Origin: Desmodesmus armatus
Taxonomy: Eukaryota > Chlorophyta > Chlorophyceae > Sphaeropleales > Scenedesmaceae
Reading direction: 5' to 3'
Assembly: GCA_007449985.2 (NCBI GenBank)
Contig: VIIQ02000183.1
Coordinates: 1 to 64,000 of the forward strand
DNA length: 64,000 bases
Part shown: piece after piece, positions 32,621 through 44,545 of the stretch
Position numbering within the stretch: the first letter of the stretch is position 1
How the letters are laid out: every line of letters starts with the position of its first letter
Made by a program: the position numbers and the translations under genes
The notes under the pieces: model-generated
What the model was told of the DNA's origin: nothing
What the model saw: only the letters and a program-made list of their open reading frames with translations
Databases searched by the model: none

Positions 32621-33795
32621 GTGACACCCGTGGCATCATGCCACAGCCCCAAGTCTACATGGTGTGTCTGTGACGGAGCCCGCCTGGCCAACCCTGTTGT
32701 CGACATCCGCCTCTGCAAGGGTTGATGCTGCCCCCCCCCCTCCTATCACCCACCCTCCCTGCACTCCCTTTGTCACCGTCCACCCACGTCCCCTGCTGCT
32801 ACCTACCACCCTCACTCCCATGCACCGTCCTTGCCATCAAGCCACACAACCAGGCTCTTCCCCGCTACCAACCCAGACTCCCCATCCACACTCCTTCACT
32901 ACTGCACTCGAGCTTCCCTAACATAGCAGCAGCACTGTGCCCCTTCCGTGCTGCCACTTCACACTAAATAAGCATCAGCACGACCCTGCGTGCTTAACAT
33001 CTGCAGTGGAACCTCCCTGCGGGTGGCCTCTTCAAACGCAGCAACAGATGCTGCTGCCTTGACGTAAGCCGGCATATGCTGTCCGCTTTGACCTCATCAT
33101 TCATTGCACACCAACATAAATACGTCCTTGAGCTCCGTTTGTCCTTCTGCTGACTGTCACACATGCACCATCTCACTTTTGATGACATCCCCAGGAGGCC
33201 TCTGTCGCCGCCGACGCTGTCTGAGTTTATGTTCAAAACAAAACCCTTGAGGCGTGAGGCACTGTGGGTTCATTGCGCCGTGTGCGAGAAAAACCCTGAA
33301 AGGATATCAAGCTACCATACCACCATGGCTCAACCAGTGACACAAACACATGTCCTTGTCCTATGTCCAAATTCAGGGCAGCCCAGTGAACATATCATAT
33401 TGGAACCCAATCTCAAGGACGTTGCTGCATCCAAGAATGCTGGATTCACTGTTTGACATCTGGATCAACAGTCTGACTGCAAATAAGTGCGGTGCCAGCA
33501 CTCACTGTACAGAAGCAGGACAAGGTAAATAACGAGATCTTTTGCGCTTTTGTTCCAAGTCACGTTCCTCCAAACGTTCAGTCTGTGTCCTGTCTCAGGA
33601 CTCATGTGACCAGTTGGATGATAAATCAGGTGTGAGATTATAACAACGCTACCCTGGCTAACGGCCGTATCACAATCAAGGGCATTCAGGCTATTAAATG
33701 CCTTGATATCAGGCACACCCTCGACAATTTGTCTCGCAATCACACCCTTCTCCAAGACAGAGCAGCAGGCGGCCCTGCTTGAAAGCTGCCGGTGA
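32621..33795. other. Intergenic, no gene recognised
   Basis: C-rich, pyrimidine-biased sequence (32720-32900), then ordinary intergenic DNA leading into the methyltransferase gene. No supported coding region. The upstream promoter and 5' UTR of the next gene must lie in the last part, but no clear core promoter motif is visible. Confidence 0.5.
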
Positions 33796-36700
33796 ATGAA
33801 TAGCTGTGTCAAAATGCTTGGGAGATCCTCTAAGGGCCGCATCGCGAGCATCGTCGTCTTGCTCACTTGCCTGGTGGTGGCCTTTACGGAAGTCCAACGT
33901 CGGACACCACATGCCAACCGGACCAGGGTTGATATAGAGCACTTGCACAAATGCAACAGCAACTGTGAAGCGGCAGCCAGCCTCAGCTCTTACAAGGCGA
34001 GCCTGCCAGGAAGGTTTCTTGCTTCCCGCACCTTTACCAAGGTAAGACAAGCCGTATGTCGTGTTACGAGGTGCTGGAGCATCATATGTTAACAGGTGGG
34101 GCCCTTAGATTGACGCGTACCCAGTGCCCCTAGATTGACGCAGACAGCCTTTCGGCCAGTACAGGCAGCCGCAACGGCTGTAATTTAGACAATAGACTGT
34201 GAGACGTGTTCAATAGCATTTGACTCATTATCAAGGGGCCAGACCCACGTGGATCATCGTGAAGCACTAGATGATGATCAACTTGGCCGCTGTGTTAGGA
34301 GGGGTCAAGAAGCGCGGATAGTATGCTGAAATCATGTGCTGATTCCCTTGAACGATGTTGAGAAAAGTTTGAAACACAATATGTGTGAGCAATCTCTGCA
34401 AAAGCTTTGCCATGCAGCTTGGGCAATTGGAATTAGCTATTCTGAAGGGCTCATGAACCAAGAAGGAGTGCGGATAAGTGGCGTGGACCATCAACAGTAA
34501 CACTCGTTTGAACTTGTGGGCAGCAGCAGCAGCAGCATCCCCCCCCCCCCCCTCCTCCCCCAGTTGCAGCATGGAGAAGTCTAGTGTTCCTGACCTTGCA
34601 GCTCCAACAGCAGCAGCTGCTGCTACTGCAGCTGCTGCAGCTTGCACATCAGCAGTACAACACAGCAGCCCGTCTGGGGACAGCCCTGCTAAGTGCAACA
34701 CCACCTCCAGTGACGCCCAGCTGGCAGCAGAGACCAAAATGTACAGCATCCAGCTCATGCGGCAGAACCTGCCAAGTGTTGGCGGCGGTGACCTGGAAGC
34801 TTCTGCCTCTGCATGTGCTGCTGCGTGAGCTGCCGCGGGTGCTGCAGATGCAGCATACTCTGGCACAGCAGGGCAAAACAAGTCTAGCACAGTAGCCCCA
34901 GATGTACCATGACAGAATTTGCCGTTGCACCCAGTGGGCCCATGCTGTGGAATGAGGCTTCTGGCAGGTCCCAGGTGGTGTGTTAAAGACTCAAATAGAT
35001 AGTATTGTTGTATGTAATGAGTCTTTTTATAAATAGTATGGTAGTTTGTACGCACAACCCATTTGCACCATGAAAAGCTCACGCTAGTGCGATTTAAGGG
35101 GTGCGTCATTTTGTGGGTCACTGATGATGAGCAGCAATGCAGCTGTTGTGGCCAGAACACAAGCAAAATCCAGCGACATCGCTCAAGAATGTGCAGCTGG
35201 AGTGACTGATATGGAACAGATTGCCTGATCAGACGTATATTGTCTTTCTCTATATATATAGACAAAAAATAGATTGGCCATTTACATCAGCAAGACTGCA
35301 CCTGGTGGCATGACCTAGTAGTAGACCACAACAGCCCCCCCCCCCCCCTCTCCGGTCGAGGCTGTTTTCGCAATGAACCCTTCCCCACTGGGTGGTTACA
35401 AGGTCCCGTTTCTGTTGACGGTCGGTTTTGTGGTCAGCATCATGATGCCAACCACACAGCGCCTGCTGTGTTTCTGTTCTCTGTGTGGGTACTCTGCCTG
35501 TCAGCTACATCACAGACTAGGCAAGAGTGCAATTATAAACGGCACGGCGTCAGGCGGGTGCGGCAGCGGCGGCACAGCCACTACTCTGCTACACACCTGA
35601 CCAGATGCGTCTGGTAGGGTGCAAACAGCACCATATCAACATCTGAAGAGTGTTTCCTACACGCTGCTGAGCCACTACATTGCATGATTGTCTACATTTC
35701 CACTGTTGTGAGAGCCTGAAGAGCCTTCCTCATGAAAAGCTACGACAATGACCAGCCCTTTGACGTGGGCGTGGGCGTGCGTGTGGGCGTGGGCGTGGGC
35801 GTGGGCGTGGGCGTGGGCGTGTGTGCGTGCGTGCGCGCGTGCGTGTGTGTGGTGTGTGTGTGTGAGAGGGGGGGGGATGTCAGGGGCCAGTGTGACTTGC
35901 TTGCACAGGGTTCTATTATTGCTGGGCCCGAAGGGCATCGCCTATAGCGGTCAATTTTTGACGTTTCCGGAACCGAGGATACACCGGACAAGTATGATCT
36001 GGCTTTGGTGCTGTTTTAATTGTGCATGCTCCCCAAAAATTGGTCAACACTGTGCCACACCTGTCTCAATTGTTTGAGCTCCGTCCCGTTCACACGACTT
36101 TATTGTACTCTAAATTAAAATCATTTTATTTCTCTGGCTGGTTGCTGTTGGTACAGAGTCACATTCGGGGACTGCGTCACCGCATTGATGCCAGTGCAGT
36201 GCATGTGTCTTGCATTTGTCACCAAGATTACTATGTATGCACGGTACAGCGTCCGCAAGTCCGCAGCAGTGATGTCCACAACATGTTGCCCTTCAATACC
36301 CGGCAAAACTGCAACCTGCACCGTGCCTGATATGTAAATCTTACGCATCAGTCCAATTGAATAGGTTTGGACCGGTAAGAGCTGCCCATGCAGCCCCACC
36401 AGCGTTGAATTCAGTATTTATGACCATGCACAAGGCCGCACCTTCATGGATGCTGAAGTCTCAGTCTGGGTGAATTCCCAGGTATCACGATGAATCTACT
36501 GAACAATACATAGGCCATGGCTCGAAACTGTTCATCATCAACCCAAACGGTGCAAATAGAACTCGCAACTCCTTTATCGCAACACACCTTGCAGGTATGC
36601 CTGATTGACACGCTACAGGACCAACCATATAGTCCTTGATCCAAGCCAATGTGTTAGTCTGCCCCGTGTCGCAACCTTCGTAATTGTTGCTGTCGTGCCA

Positions 36701-38604
36701 TGTCAGACCACACAGCTTACCTGCTGTTGTTGTCTAGCCCATGTCGGACAACACAGCTATCCCTACCTTCAATTCCTCTTCTCTTCTTCTCTCTCGCTAC
36801 CGGACAACACAGCTATCCCTACCCTTCAATTCCTCTTCTCTTCTTCTCTCTCGCTATCTTTGATTGTTGTGTAAGACCTCTGCACATCCCCTAGGCAGTG
36901 CTTTGGCTAGGCAGGGAGCAAGCGGGTCAGTAGCTGTGTGTGTTACACTGACAGGTGTCCCTGCCCTTCAGGCAGGCATGGGGGTGCTCAGCTGGGCTGT
37001 GCCTGGCAGGGCCTTGGCAAGGATATGTGACAAGGAGTAAGAAGGGGCCCTTGATGTCTGTTCTGTTGTGTGCGCTCAGGTCAGGTCCCCACCCCTTCTC
37101 CTCCCCACCTCCCTCCTACCCTAACACGCTGAGGCACTGACAGCAGCTGCAGGCACCTGTGCCATATGGCATGCTGCTGCATCAGCAAGCAACCCTCACG
37201 GTGCTTGAAACCCGGCATGAGACGGGTGAAAAGCTTCACTTGTTGAAGATGGTGTGCCTGTTGGTACATTGCAGGAGGACTGGTCACAATATCAGCCAAT
37301 AATTTCATGCCCTGCAGACAGACCACTGACACGATATGGGGAGAATGATGGCAGCAAGCTCTTGTGCAAGGTCTTGCCACGAGACAGTGGCGATGACTGT
37401 GTTATTTATTCACTCGGAAGCCGTGGTGTGTGCCGCTTCAAAACGCCGTAGCAATTTGCATCATGTGGTTCGTTATGCACAGCTGCTCCATGATGCTTGT
37501 TGTGGGTGTTCATGTATGACATTTCACCAACACATGGGTCTGAATGCACTGCCAGTCGAACATCATTAGCTGAGTGGCATGCTGATTGCTTGTTTGCGTC
37601 ATTGTTGTGCAGGTGATTTTCAATTTGAGAAGGCCATGTTGTTGAACACACAGTGCCAGGTGCACACATTTGATTGCACATACGATGGGCAGAGCATTGA
37701 CAAGCGTCATCATTATCATAAATGGTGCATTGGCAATGGCACAGGCCATTATCGCACTTGGACCAACATCACGCAGACATTGGGCCACCACAGGGTTGAT
37801 CTGCTCAAGATGGACATTGGTGAGTGGGCCTGAAAGCTCTTGAATGTGGCCCTCTTGCGCAGACTATGAAGATCTTCCTTTCAAACCTCATACGTCAGCA
37901 CATGATGAAAGCTTGCCAGGGCATTCAATGGAGTCTTGTTTGCTTGTGCTCGCTTGTTTGCTCTTTGCAATTGCTCCTATTGGCATTCAAGTCTTGTTCC
38001 GCCCGGACCTTGTGTGTGCAGAGGGACATGAATACCCTGTTCTATCCAGTTTCCGTGCAGAGGATACACTGCCACAGGAGCTGTCTGTGGAGATTCATGT
38101 TCGGTAAGCATACATACATGCGCCTCATGCTTGCACATCAGATATTAGCGCGGTGTGCAACAACCAAGCTCCGCCAGCATGCTGATCGGCACCCACAGTA
38201 ACAACAAAACAAGATCAATTGCTGCTCAACAGCGATTTGTACCTGCTCATGGAGTCTGTGCCCTGCAGCTTCTGACAGTTTGCACCAGAAAGTGTGGGGC
38301 TGGGTTATCAACAGTGGCTCTTGTACTAAAGTATGTGCTTACAGTATAGTGTGGGACTGTATTTATGGCTGCTGGTGCCTCACCCCTCTGACTGCTGGCT
38401 ATGCGATGTACAAATTTCTTTTACTGCAGGCTAGCCACCCAAGGTGTTCATGGCTTGCCAAGTCCAGAATCCACAGGGGAGCTGGCACTGGTTTTCCTGC
38501 ATCTGGCCAATATTGGCTATGCAGCCTATGCCCAGGAGGTCAACGTCCTTGCGCCTCTCTGCTGCGAGTTTACTTTCATGCGCGTCAACACGATGTCGTC
38601 GTAG
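33796..38604 (+). CDS. FkbM-type (Methyltransf_21) methyltransferase with N-terminal membrane anchor
   Basis: Proposed exons: 33796-34041, 37275-37425, 37613-37819, 38022-38103, 38430-38604, with all phases consistent. Exon 1 encodes a short basic N-terminus and one hydrophobic segment (IASIVVLLTCLVVAF), a signal anchor predicting a type II Golgi/ER protein; it could instead start at Met 7. Later exons carry the methyltransferase signature: DGSKLLC, CVIYSLGSRGDFQFE (SAM-binding region), VHTFDCTYDG, VDLLKMDIEGHEYPVL (joined across the 37819/38022 intron), LPQELSVEIHVR, then LALVFLHLANIGYAAYAQE and a C-terminal CCEFTFMRV. Similar proteins in algae and animals (METTL24-like) are often of unknown substrate. 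The link from exon 1 to exon 2 across 3.2 kb rests on phase and on the anchor-plus-domain architecture; additional small exons in that interval may be missed. No frameshift is seen. Confidence 0.8.
35764..35862 (+). repeat. (GGGCGT)n simple repeat grading into (GT/GCGT)n
   Basis: About ten GGGCGT units followed by GTGTGCGTGCGTGCGCGC-type sequence and a short GT run. It lies inside the long intron. Reading frames here are compositional artefacts. Confidence 0.9.
36745..36860 (+). repeat. Two-copy tandem duplication, about 56-57 bp
   Basis: CGGACAACACAGCTATCCCT, TTCAATTCCTCTTCTCTTC and TTCTCTCTCGCTA occur twice back to back, with a shorter partial start upstream at 36700. Copies differ by single bases. 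Confidence 0.85.
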
Positions 38605-38999
38605 TCTGTGTGTAGAAGAGGGTGACAGTCTTGAGCATATATGTTTCCAGGCATGCGCCTGTTGACCTTCTTCACCTATCTGTGACCTGGGGGGGGGGGC
38701 AATGGTTTACAATTCACACCAAAAAATTGAGGGACATGCCGCAAACATGCTGAGTGACTGAAGCGGCCTCAAGGCCGCCTCAGTCAGAGTCGGTCAACAA
38801 CACCAATATTAAAACCACCGCAGCAGGCCATGACCTCAAAGCCAATATCCAAAGCCAAGGCTTTGCAGGGGAGCAGTCCGCCTGGGTTGGGCCGTGCGGA
38901 GGGGTGAGTGAGGATTTGGGCATAGCCCCTGACGTAGGAGGACTGCAGACCTGAGCAACGCGAGAATAACACTCACTCATGACTGTTGGGCCATGTCTG
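38605..38999. other. Short intergenic, 3' flank of the methyltransferase gene
   Basis: No gene seen. Contains a G10 run at 38689 and a small palindromic CGGCCTCAAGGCCG spot at 38764. Confidence 0.5.
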
Positions 39000-39620
39000 C
39001 TGATAGCAAGAGGCTGGGTGAGGTGGTACTCAAGAGCAGCCACTCAAGAGCATGATTAGCATGCAACATGATGTGTTGTTGACTTGATTTTGATGTGTGA
39101 GAAGCTGGTGTTGCTGAGTGCAAGCACCTGTGGGGGTAGGGCCAGAAGGTTGGCTGAAAGTCCAAAAGCAAAAAAGCCACCTGCCACTCAGACAGAGTTT
39201 GTGCTGGCTATGCATGCAAATCACAAAACCTGGTAGCATGTCGGGCAATGCAGTGTTGATCCAGGAGATGGTGGTGCACACGGCCAGGAACTTGTCGCCC
39301 GGGAGAAGGAGGGGGTATTGAACAGGAAAGGTGTGGATGCTACTCATCAATTCAAAAGCTTTGTAGGATGAACAGCACAGTGTGCACACTTGCAAAACCC
39401 AAGTGGTAAACTGCGGGCCCCGGGGGGGGGGGGGTAGGCGCTGGATGGAGGTGACTGATTTTGAGCTTCGATTCACAAACAATCAGCCTGTCCAACAGCA
39501 AGAGTATGCGCTGGCTTTGCCTGCAACCCCAGTGGCATGTTGTGGTGTTGATGTGTGAGGCTTTGGTAGTGCTGAAAGCCAGTGACATGGGAGGGGGGGA
39601 GGTGGTCTCTGCCTTATTGT
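39000..39620 (-). repeat. Degenerate satellite monomers, inverted relative to A and B
   Basis: On the minus strand, segments such as TACCAAAGCCTCACACATCA followed by ACACCACA (39540-39590) and TTCTCACACATCAAAATCAA (39080-39110) match the core of satellite A/B monomers. A poly-G (poly-C on minus) at 39421 marks the usual monomer end. Copies are strongly diverged and no regular period remains. Confidence 0.55.
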
Positions 39621-40186
39621 CTCCAGTACAAACACATACTGTGTGAATCAGCAGTGTACCGTGTACACTTGAAAGAATTGGTTGCATTAAGGCCAACCAG
39701 CACGGTGGCATGGACAGAAATGAACTTCTATCGGACCCTGCATCACACTATTACACTGATTAGCCCTAATCTGGATTTCAGATTAGCCCAACAAACCTTA
39801 TTACACTGGACTGGAACTTAATCTATGTCTTCTCCAGGGCTCGGAATCCTAATCTGATTTCAGAAACATATTTTCCACATAAAAAAATGTATCACAGTCT
39901 TGCCAGCCAACCCAAGCTCTGTATGCATGTAGTACTGGGGCCCCATGCTGGCTTGGCAGAGCACCACCCCCCAGCAGGGCAGTTGTTACTCTTGTGCAAT
40001 GCTATCTGCCACCCTGCTGGAGTTGAAAGAAGTTAGTCGCGCTGCTCAGCAACGTCTTTCAGGTCCCTGTGATCGTCTGGTGGCACTCCCGGTGATAGTA
40101 TTCGATCAGATCAGCTCGACATCATGCAACCAATGGTTGTCGCCTTGATCGGCACGATCATGGCCTGCGCAGTGTTGGAGAATAAC

Positions 40187-41694
40187 CATTTTCGCTACAT
40201 GATTTTGGCCTACACCTCTCAGACCCAGCTGTACGAGACAGCCGTCCTCTGTGCGTTCTGCTGGATCCTTCAGCAGCCTGGCATCGTCTCTGGAGTGACA
40301 GGTTCGTCCCCTACAGCAACAAGGAGGAGTCCCATGGGGCTTGGGAGCACACCATCCTCGGCAAGGCAGCAAGGTTGAGCGCCAATGGCCTCCAGGACCG
40401 TGCAGATCAGTACTACAGGTGTGTTGCTAAGCTGGTGACTGCAGAGCTGTTTGTTGTCCAGCAATGCTGATGCAGCAGTGCTGTACATACCTAGATCATC
40501 TCAACAGCATACTCAGAGCTGATTGCAGCAGGTGCTGGTGGCAGCAAGGCTGGTTGCTGGGACGTAGGGGTGCACTTGAACGTCCTCTACATTTGAAGTG
40601 AATGCTGCACCATCCTGCATCATCAAAAACCTGCGTCCTGTACCAAGTGGGTCCCGACCTGGCTGCTGCTGCCTTGCAGGATGCTGTTTCGAATGGACCA
40701 GCAGTGCTTTGAGGAGCTGCATACCAAGTACGGCTACCGCATGGCAGTTGGCAAGACCAACTTCCGTGCAAGCATCCCCAGCGAGAAGCGCATGGCAATT
40801 GTCCTGTCGTACCTTGCGCATGGGCACAAGCAGGAGCAGCTGGCAGTGTTGTGGGATGTCAGCCAGCCCCTTGTCTGCAGGATCGTGAAGGACGGGGTGG
40901 CTGTGTTTGGTGAGCACATGGTGCCTGACGAGATCAAGGCACCCACAGGGGAAGATGTGGAGGGGGTGATGGAGGGTTTTGAGGACCTTGCTGGGCTGCC
41001 TGGTTGCGTGGGGGCTGTTGATGGCACCTTCTTTCACATCCAGCAGCCTTCAGACTGGGGTGACTGCTATTGGTGCTACAAGCGCATGTATGGCATCCTT
41101 GTGCTGGCTGTGTGCACTTCTCAAATGATCTTCACATATACCAATGCTGGTCAGCCTGGGTCTGTCGGTGATGCAGCAGTGTGGAACTGCTCAAAGTTCA
41201 AGGCACGGCTGTTGAGGGGTGATTTCGATGCGGGTGATCCCGCCTCTCTGCTTGATGGAGTGTTACTGCTGTCATATGTGGTTGCTGACTCAGCTTTTGC
41301 ACTGGATGCACGTGTTATGAAGTGCTACGATGATGCCAGCACTACTACCCAGCAGCTGTTGAATGGTGCAATCATTCGCACTCGCAGGGTGGTTGAAAAT
41401 GCTTTTGGTCGGCTGAAGATGAGGTGGAATGTGTGTGTGTTCAACCGCATCAAGGATGCAGCTGAGGCCCGTGATGTGGCCTTCATCTGCTGTGCTCTGC
41501 ACAACTTTTGCGAAAGAAAGTGCCAGTCAATTGATCCTGAGTGGCTGTCTCCTGTGTCAGCAGCAGATAATGCAGCGTATGAGAGGGCACGGCAGCAAAG
41601 GAGGGACCGTGCTCCCAACCTGGTGGCCGGCACTGCTGCTCGTGATGCATTGGCTGATTATGTCGCCCACCACATGGAGGGCATGTGGTTCTAG
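40187..41694 (+). CDS. PIF/Harbinger transposase (DDE_Tnp_4 nuclease, HARBI1-like)
   Basis: Catalyses cut-and-paste movement of the surrounding element. At least two exons: one ending at 40418 (its 5' limit is unresolved; open to about 40187, encoding DRFVPYSNKEE and RADQYYR) and 40680-41694. The junction restores Arg in QYYRMLFRMDQQCFEELH, a typical Harbinger N-terminal sequence. The helix-turn-helix-like region (LSYLAHGHKQEQLAVLWDVS) precedes the nuclease. Catalytic acids: Asp in GAVDGTFFHI, Asp in YVVADSAF, and Glu in RRVVENAFGRLKMRW, followed by CCALHNFCE, the conserved C-terminal block. The frame is intact through the second exon, so the gene may be functional. An upstream first exon with the start codon is probably missing from this call. 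Confidence 0.88.
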
Positions 41695-41884
41695 TTGTGC
41701 ACAGCGCGCTGTAACATGCATGCATGTTGCACCTGTGGCCATGAAGCTCAAGGAGCTCATGCCAGCTGTCCGCTGATGGGCAGCCTGAATGGTAACACCA
41801 GTAATGTTATACAGTTACTATTGATACAATGCATTGATACCACTCCCAACCATACCAACCCAATGCAGGCAGCACCAGGCAGCA

Positions 41885-42060
41885 GCATTGTGAGCACCAA
41901 AAAAACTCAACAGGGAACTTCAACAGGAAACCTCAATCGAATCTCAGCAGGAAACCTCAACCGAACCTCAACAAAACCTCAACAGGAAACCTCAACAAAA
42001 CCTCAACAGGAAACCTCTACAGACCTCATCAGGAAACCTCAACAGGAATCGCCTGAACAA
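41885..42060 (+). repeat. Short tandem repeat of AACCTCAACAGGA type
   Basis: Imperfect units of about 12-25 bp built from CAACAGGAAACCTCAAC with CGAA or AAAA variants, between the two convergent transposon genes. Noncoding spacer. Confidence 0.85.
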
Positions 42061-42145
42061 ACTTGACCGACAAAAGCCTTGCATAACATCAGGACCTTCA
42101 TGAACAGCAAGCATACTGCATGCTCACTGCACAGCAGATGCAGCT

Positions 42146-44221
42146 TCACAGACCTGTGGCAGGGCTACTGCTTGACTCACCAACACCCAGCGTGCCATTC
42201 AAACCGCGAGTGCCCACACCCACACTCTTGCCTTGAGGGCCACAGCTGACCCCAGCAGCAGCAGCAGCAGCAGCCTGCTGCTGCGCACCTATGCCTGCAC
42301 CATCAGCAGCAGCAGCCACACCATTCTGCTGTGCACCCAACCCTGCACCATCAGCAGCACCAGCCTGCTGCTGCTGAGCAGTGCCACCACCTCCCATGCC
42401 ACCCATGCCCATGCCAGCGCCCATGAAGCCCATGCCAGGTGCCATGCCCATGCCAGGAGCCATGCCCATGCCAAAGCCCATACCACCGAAGCCCATGCCA
42501 CCACCAGCAGCACCCCCAAACAGCTTTGCCAAGCCCTGTGCCATGCCCTCACCCAGTGCCTTGAACCTCACTGCCTCCGCTGCAGCATTGGAGCCCATGA
42601 GCTGAGACAACATGCTCATCTGCTCCTGCTGCTGCTTCGCCAGCACTGTGCCCATGCCCTGCATCAGCTGGCACACCTTGTAGTTTTGCTTGTCCTCGTA
42701 GTTGCAGGGGCGCTTGGCAGGCTCCTCACCATCTGGGGACTCCTCCGCCTTGATCTTCTTGGTGTTGCTCTTGGAGGGCTTCTTGGTGCTCTTGGCGGCT
42801 GCGCTCTTGCCAGGGGTGCCAGGGGGGCTGGACTTGGTGTTGGCCTCGCCCATGGCCTCATCATCACTGCCATCAAGGCTGCAAGCCCGCAGCAGCGCAT
42901 CAAAGCGCTCCTCAGCAGCAGCAGCAGCAGCCCGGGCCTGGCGACGGTTGCTGTGGGCACTGGGCAGCTCCATGTCGTTGTCACCACCCTCCTCGCTCTC
43001 TTTGTAGTCACCATCCTCACTGTCGTCGTCACCACCCTCCTCAACATCGTCACCGCTCATGGTGTCCCCTAGGAAGGGAAGGGGGTTGAAACAGGGCAGT
43101 GCAGGGAAGGGCAGGGCAGGACACAGCCATGAGTACAGTGATGTAGTACAGCACACCTCCTGGCTTGTGTGTGTGCACATGATCCTGCTGCCTCCCAACC
43201 TCACGCATGCTGCCAACAGGGCCACCAAGGCTTGCAACAATACCGCCCATATCAACACAACCTTCGCAAGTGTGCATGCATGAATTCATGCTGGTTCTGT
43301 TCAGGTTCCCAGACCTGCAACCCTGATGGTTGTTGTGCTGTGACTGCATCTCCCAACAAGACACTGCTGAGGTGCTTACCTCCTGCGCTGGCAAAGCCCC
43401 ACACAGGGTGTGCTCCAAAGTACTTCACCCAGTCGCTGATGGCTGGCCAGCTGGACGCCCAGGCATCGGTGTCCACCAGGTAGTCGTTGTCAGCAGTGGC
43501 ACGGCCTGTCTCTCCCTTCTTCTGGTACTTGTCCTTGCCGGTGGACACCTGTGGTAGTGAACAGTTGCAGCAGAATGCAGTGCGTTGTGTCAACTACCAT
43601 ACAGTACTTGGGTGTGCATCAAGCAGGTCAGGCACAGTAGCGCTACTGCTTTACTGTGCTAGCAAAGCAGCCTGTCCACAGCTGCACACATGCAACTGCA
43701 CATTGCAACACGACAATATTGCACAGTCTGCTGCAGCTCTACTGCGACTGCCCTGGCAACTGGCAAACAAACTTGTGCTGTTGACCAGTCAACAGCACTG
43801 TACTGCTCTGCAACAAGTGCAACGTCCGCTGCTGCAGCCTCACCTTCTTGCTCATGTTTTTCATCTTGATCATGATGCATGTCCCATCCACATACAGCAG
43901 CTCCTTGTCGAGGAAGGCCTCCACTTCAGCCAGCCTGGGCCTGATGCGCTTGGTCTCCTCAGTGTCCTTGCTCTTGATGGCCTTCTCCAGCATGGCAGCG
44001 AGCTTGGCTTTGTGCTTGGGCAGCTCCTCACCGAAGGCAGAAGCCACATCATCAAAGCGAGTGCTCTTGGTGGTCATGGAGTTCTGGTAGTTCAACAGCT
44101 TCTTGCCTGCCACGCGGATGAGGACGATCTCGACCTCTCCGGTCCTTCCAAAGTTGACGCAATGCTTCTTTGGTTGGTTTTCTTTGCCAGCAGAGGCCTT
44201 CTTGCCCTTGCCCTTTGCCAT
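42146..44221 (-). CDS. Harbinger partner protein, Myb/SANT-like with Gln/Gly/Met-rich C-terminus
   Basis: Three exons on the minus strand: 44221-43844, 43548-43380 and 43068-42146, phase-consistent, about 489 residues. In Harbinger elements a Myb/SANT-like DNA-binding protein aids nuclear import and target recognition of the transposase. Seen here: basic N-terminus (MAKGKGKKASAGKE), a helical region (LLNYQNSMTTKSTRFDDVAS) resembling the Myb/SANT-like partners of algal Harbingers, a second conserved exon with SDWVKYFGAHPVWGFASAGG, then an acidic stretch (GGDDDSEDGDYKESEEGGDN), a Lys-rich probable nuclear signal (STKKPSKSNTKKIK), a Gln/Met helix (KQQQEQMSMLSQLM) and a low-complexity GGMGFGMGMAPGMG and QQQ/Ala tail. 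It is convergent with the transposase, about 0.45 kb apart. Family assignment rests mainly on position plus the N-terminal region. No frameshift is seen. Confidence 0.75.
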
Positions 44222-44545
44222 TGTTGTGCTGCTGTCAACAACGAGTGCAGACTAAGCTCAGAAAACACGAGATTAGTGCTTTTGAACTTCAAAAAACACG
44301 TTGTGATTGACGGATTAGGCTTCGCTGACAATCGCTCAAATCCTAGCCAGACTCTTGAACCTTGATTTGAACCCCTGGTCTGACACGGCACAGATTAGTC
44401 ATCTGGCAGGCGTTCGGAGGCAAGTAAAAAGTGATTAGGGGTGATTAATATATGTAATATTCACTAATACATCAACAGATTAAGGTTCTGAGCTGTTTTC
44501 AGGATCTCGACTAAGTTGGGCCCTTTATCTAGTGTAATACTCCTC

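Larger units (their letters stand above)
34042..37274. other. Long intron of the methyltransferase gene
   Basis: A GTAAGA donor follows exon 1 and a TTGCAG acceptor precedes exon 2. The content is heterogeneous: a direct repeat with core CTAGATTGACGC (34100-34142), GCA/CAG-rich sequence with open frames on both strands (34267-35265 minus, 332 codons, Ala-rich), poly-C (34540 and 35336), a GGGCGT repeat, and a tandem duplication at 36745-36860. No motif supports a nested gene. Confidence 0.5.
39795..44545. mobile_element. PIF/Harbinger DNA transposon, two-gene autonomous type
   Basis: Contains a Harbinger DDE transposase gene (plus) and a convergent Myb/SANT-like partner gene (minus), the standard two-gene content of this superfamily. 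The right end reads AGTGTAATACTCCTC followed by TAA, as expected for the 3-bp TWA target-site duplication. The left side has TATTACACT at 39799 (and another at 39749). Matching inner blocks are GCTCGGAATCCTAATCTG (39839-39856) and the inverse of 44476-44493, so the terminal inverted repeats are imperfect and about 60 bp long. The exact left terminus and its TAA copy are not clear. The total of about 4.75 kb is typical. Confidence 0.72.

Noticed and set aside
34267..35265. 332-codon minus-strand frame inside the methyltransferase intron
   Set aside because: Ala-rich middle comes from GCA/CAG repeats and an opposing frame is equally open; no motif, no splice context.
39740..39810. Exact left terminus and TAA duplication of the Harbinger element
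   Set aside because: Two TATTACACT words are present (39749, 39799), but neither has the GAGGA prefix preceded by TAA; boundary left approximate.
42233..43072. 279-codon plus-strand frame opposite the Harbinger partner gene
   Set aside because: Antisense shadow of a compositionally biased exon; the minus strand has the phase-consistent introns and start.
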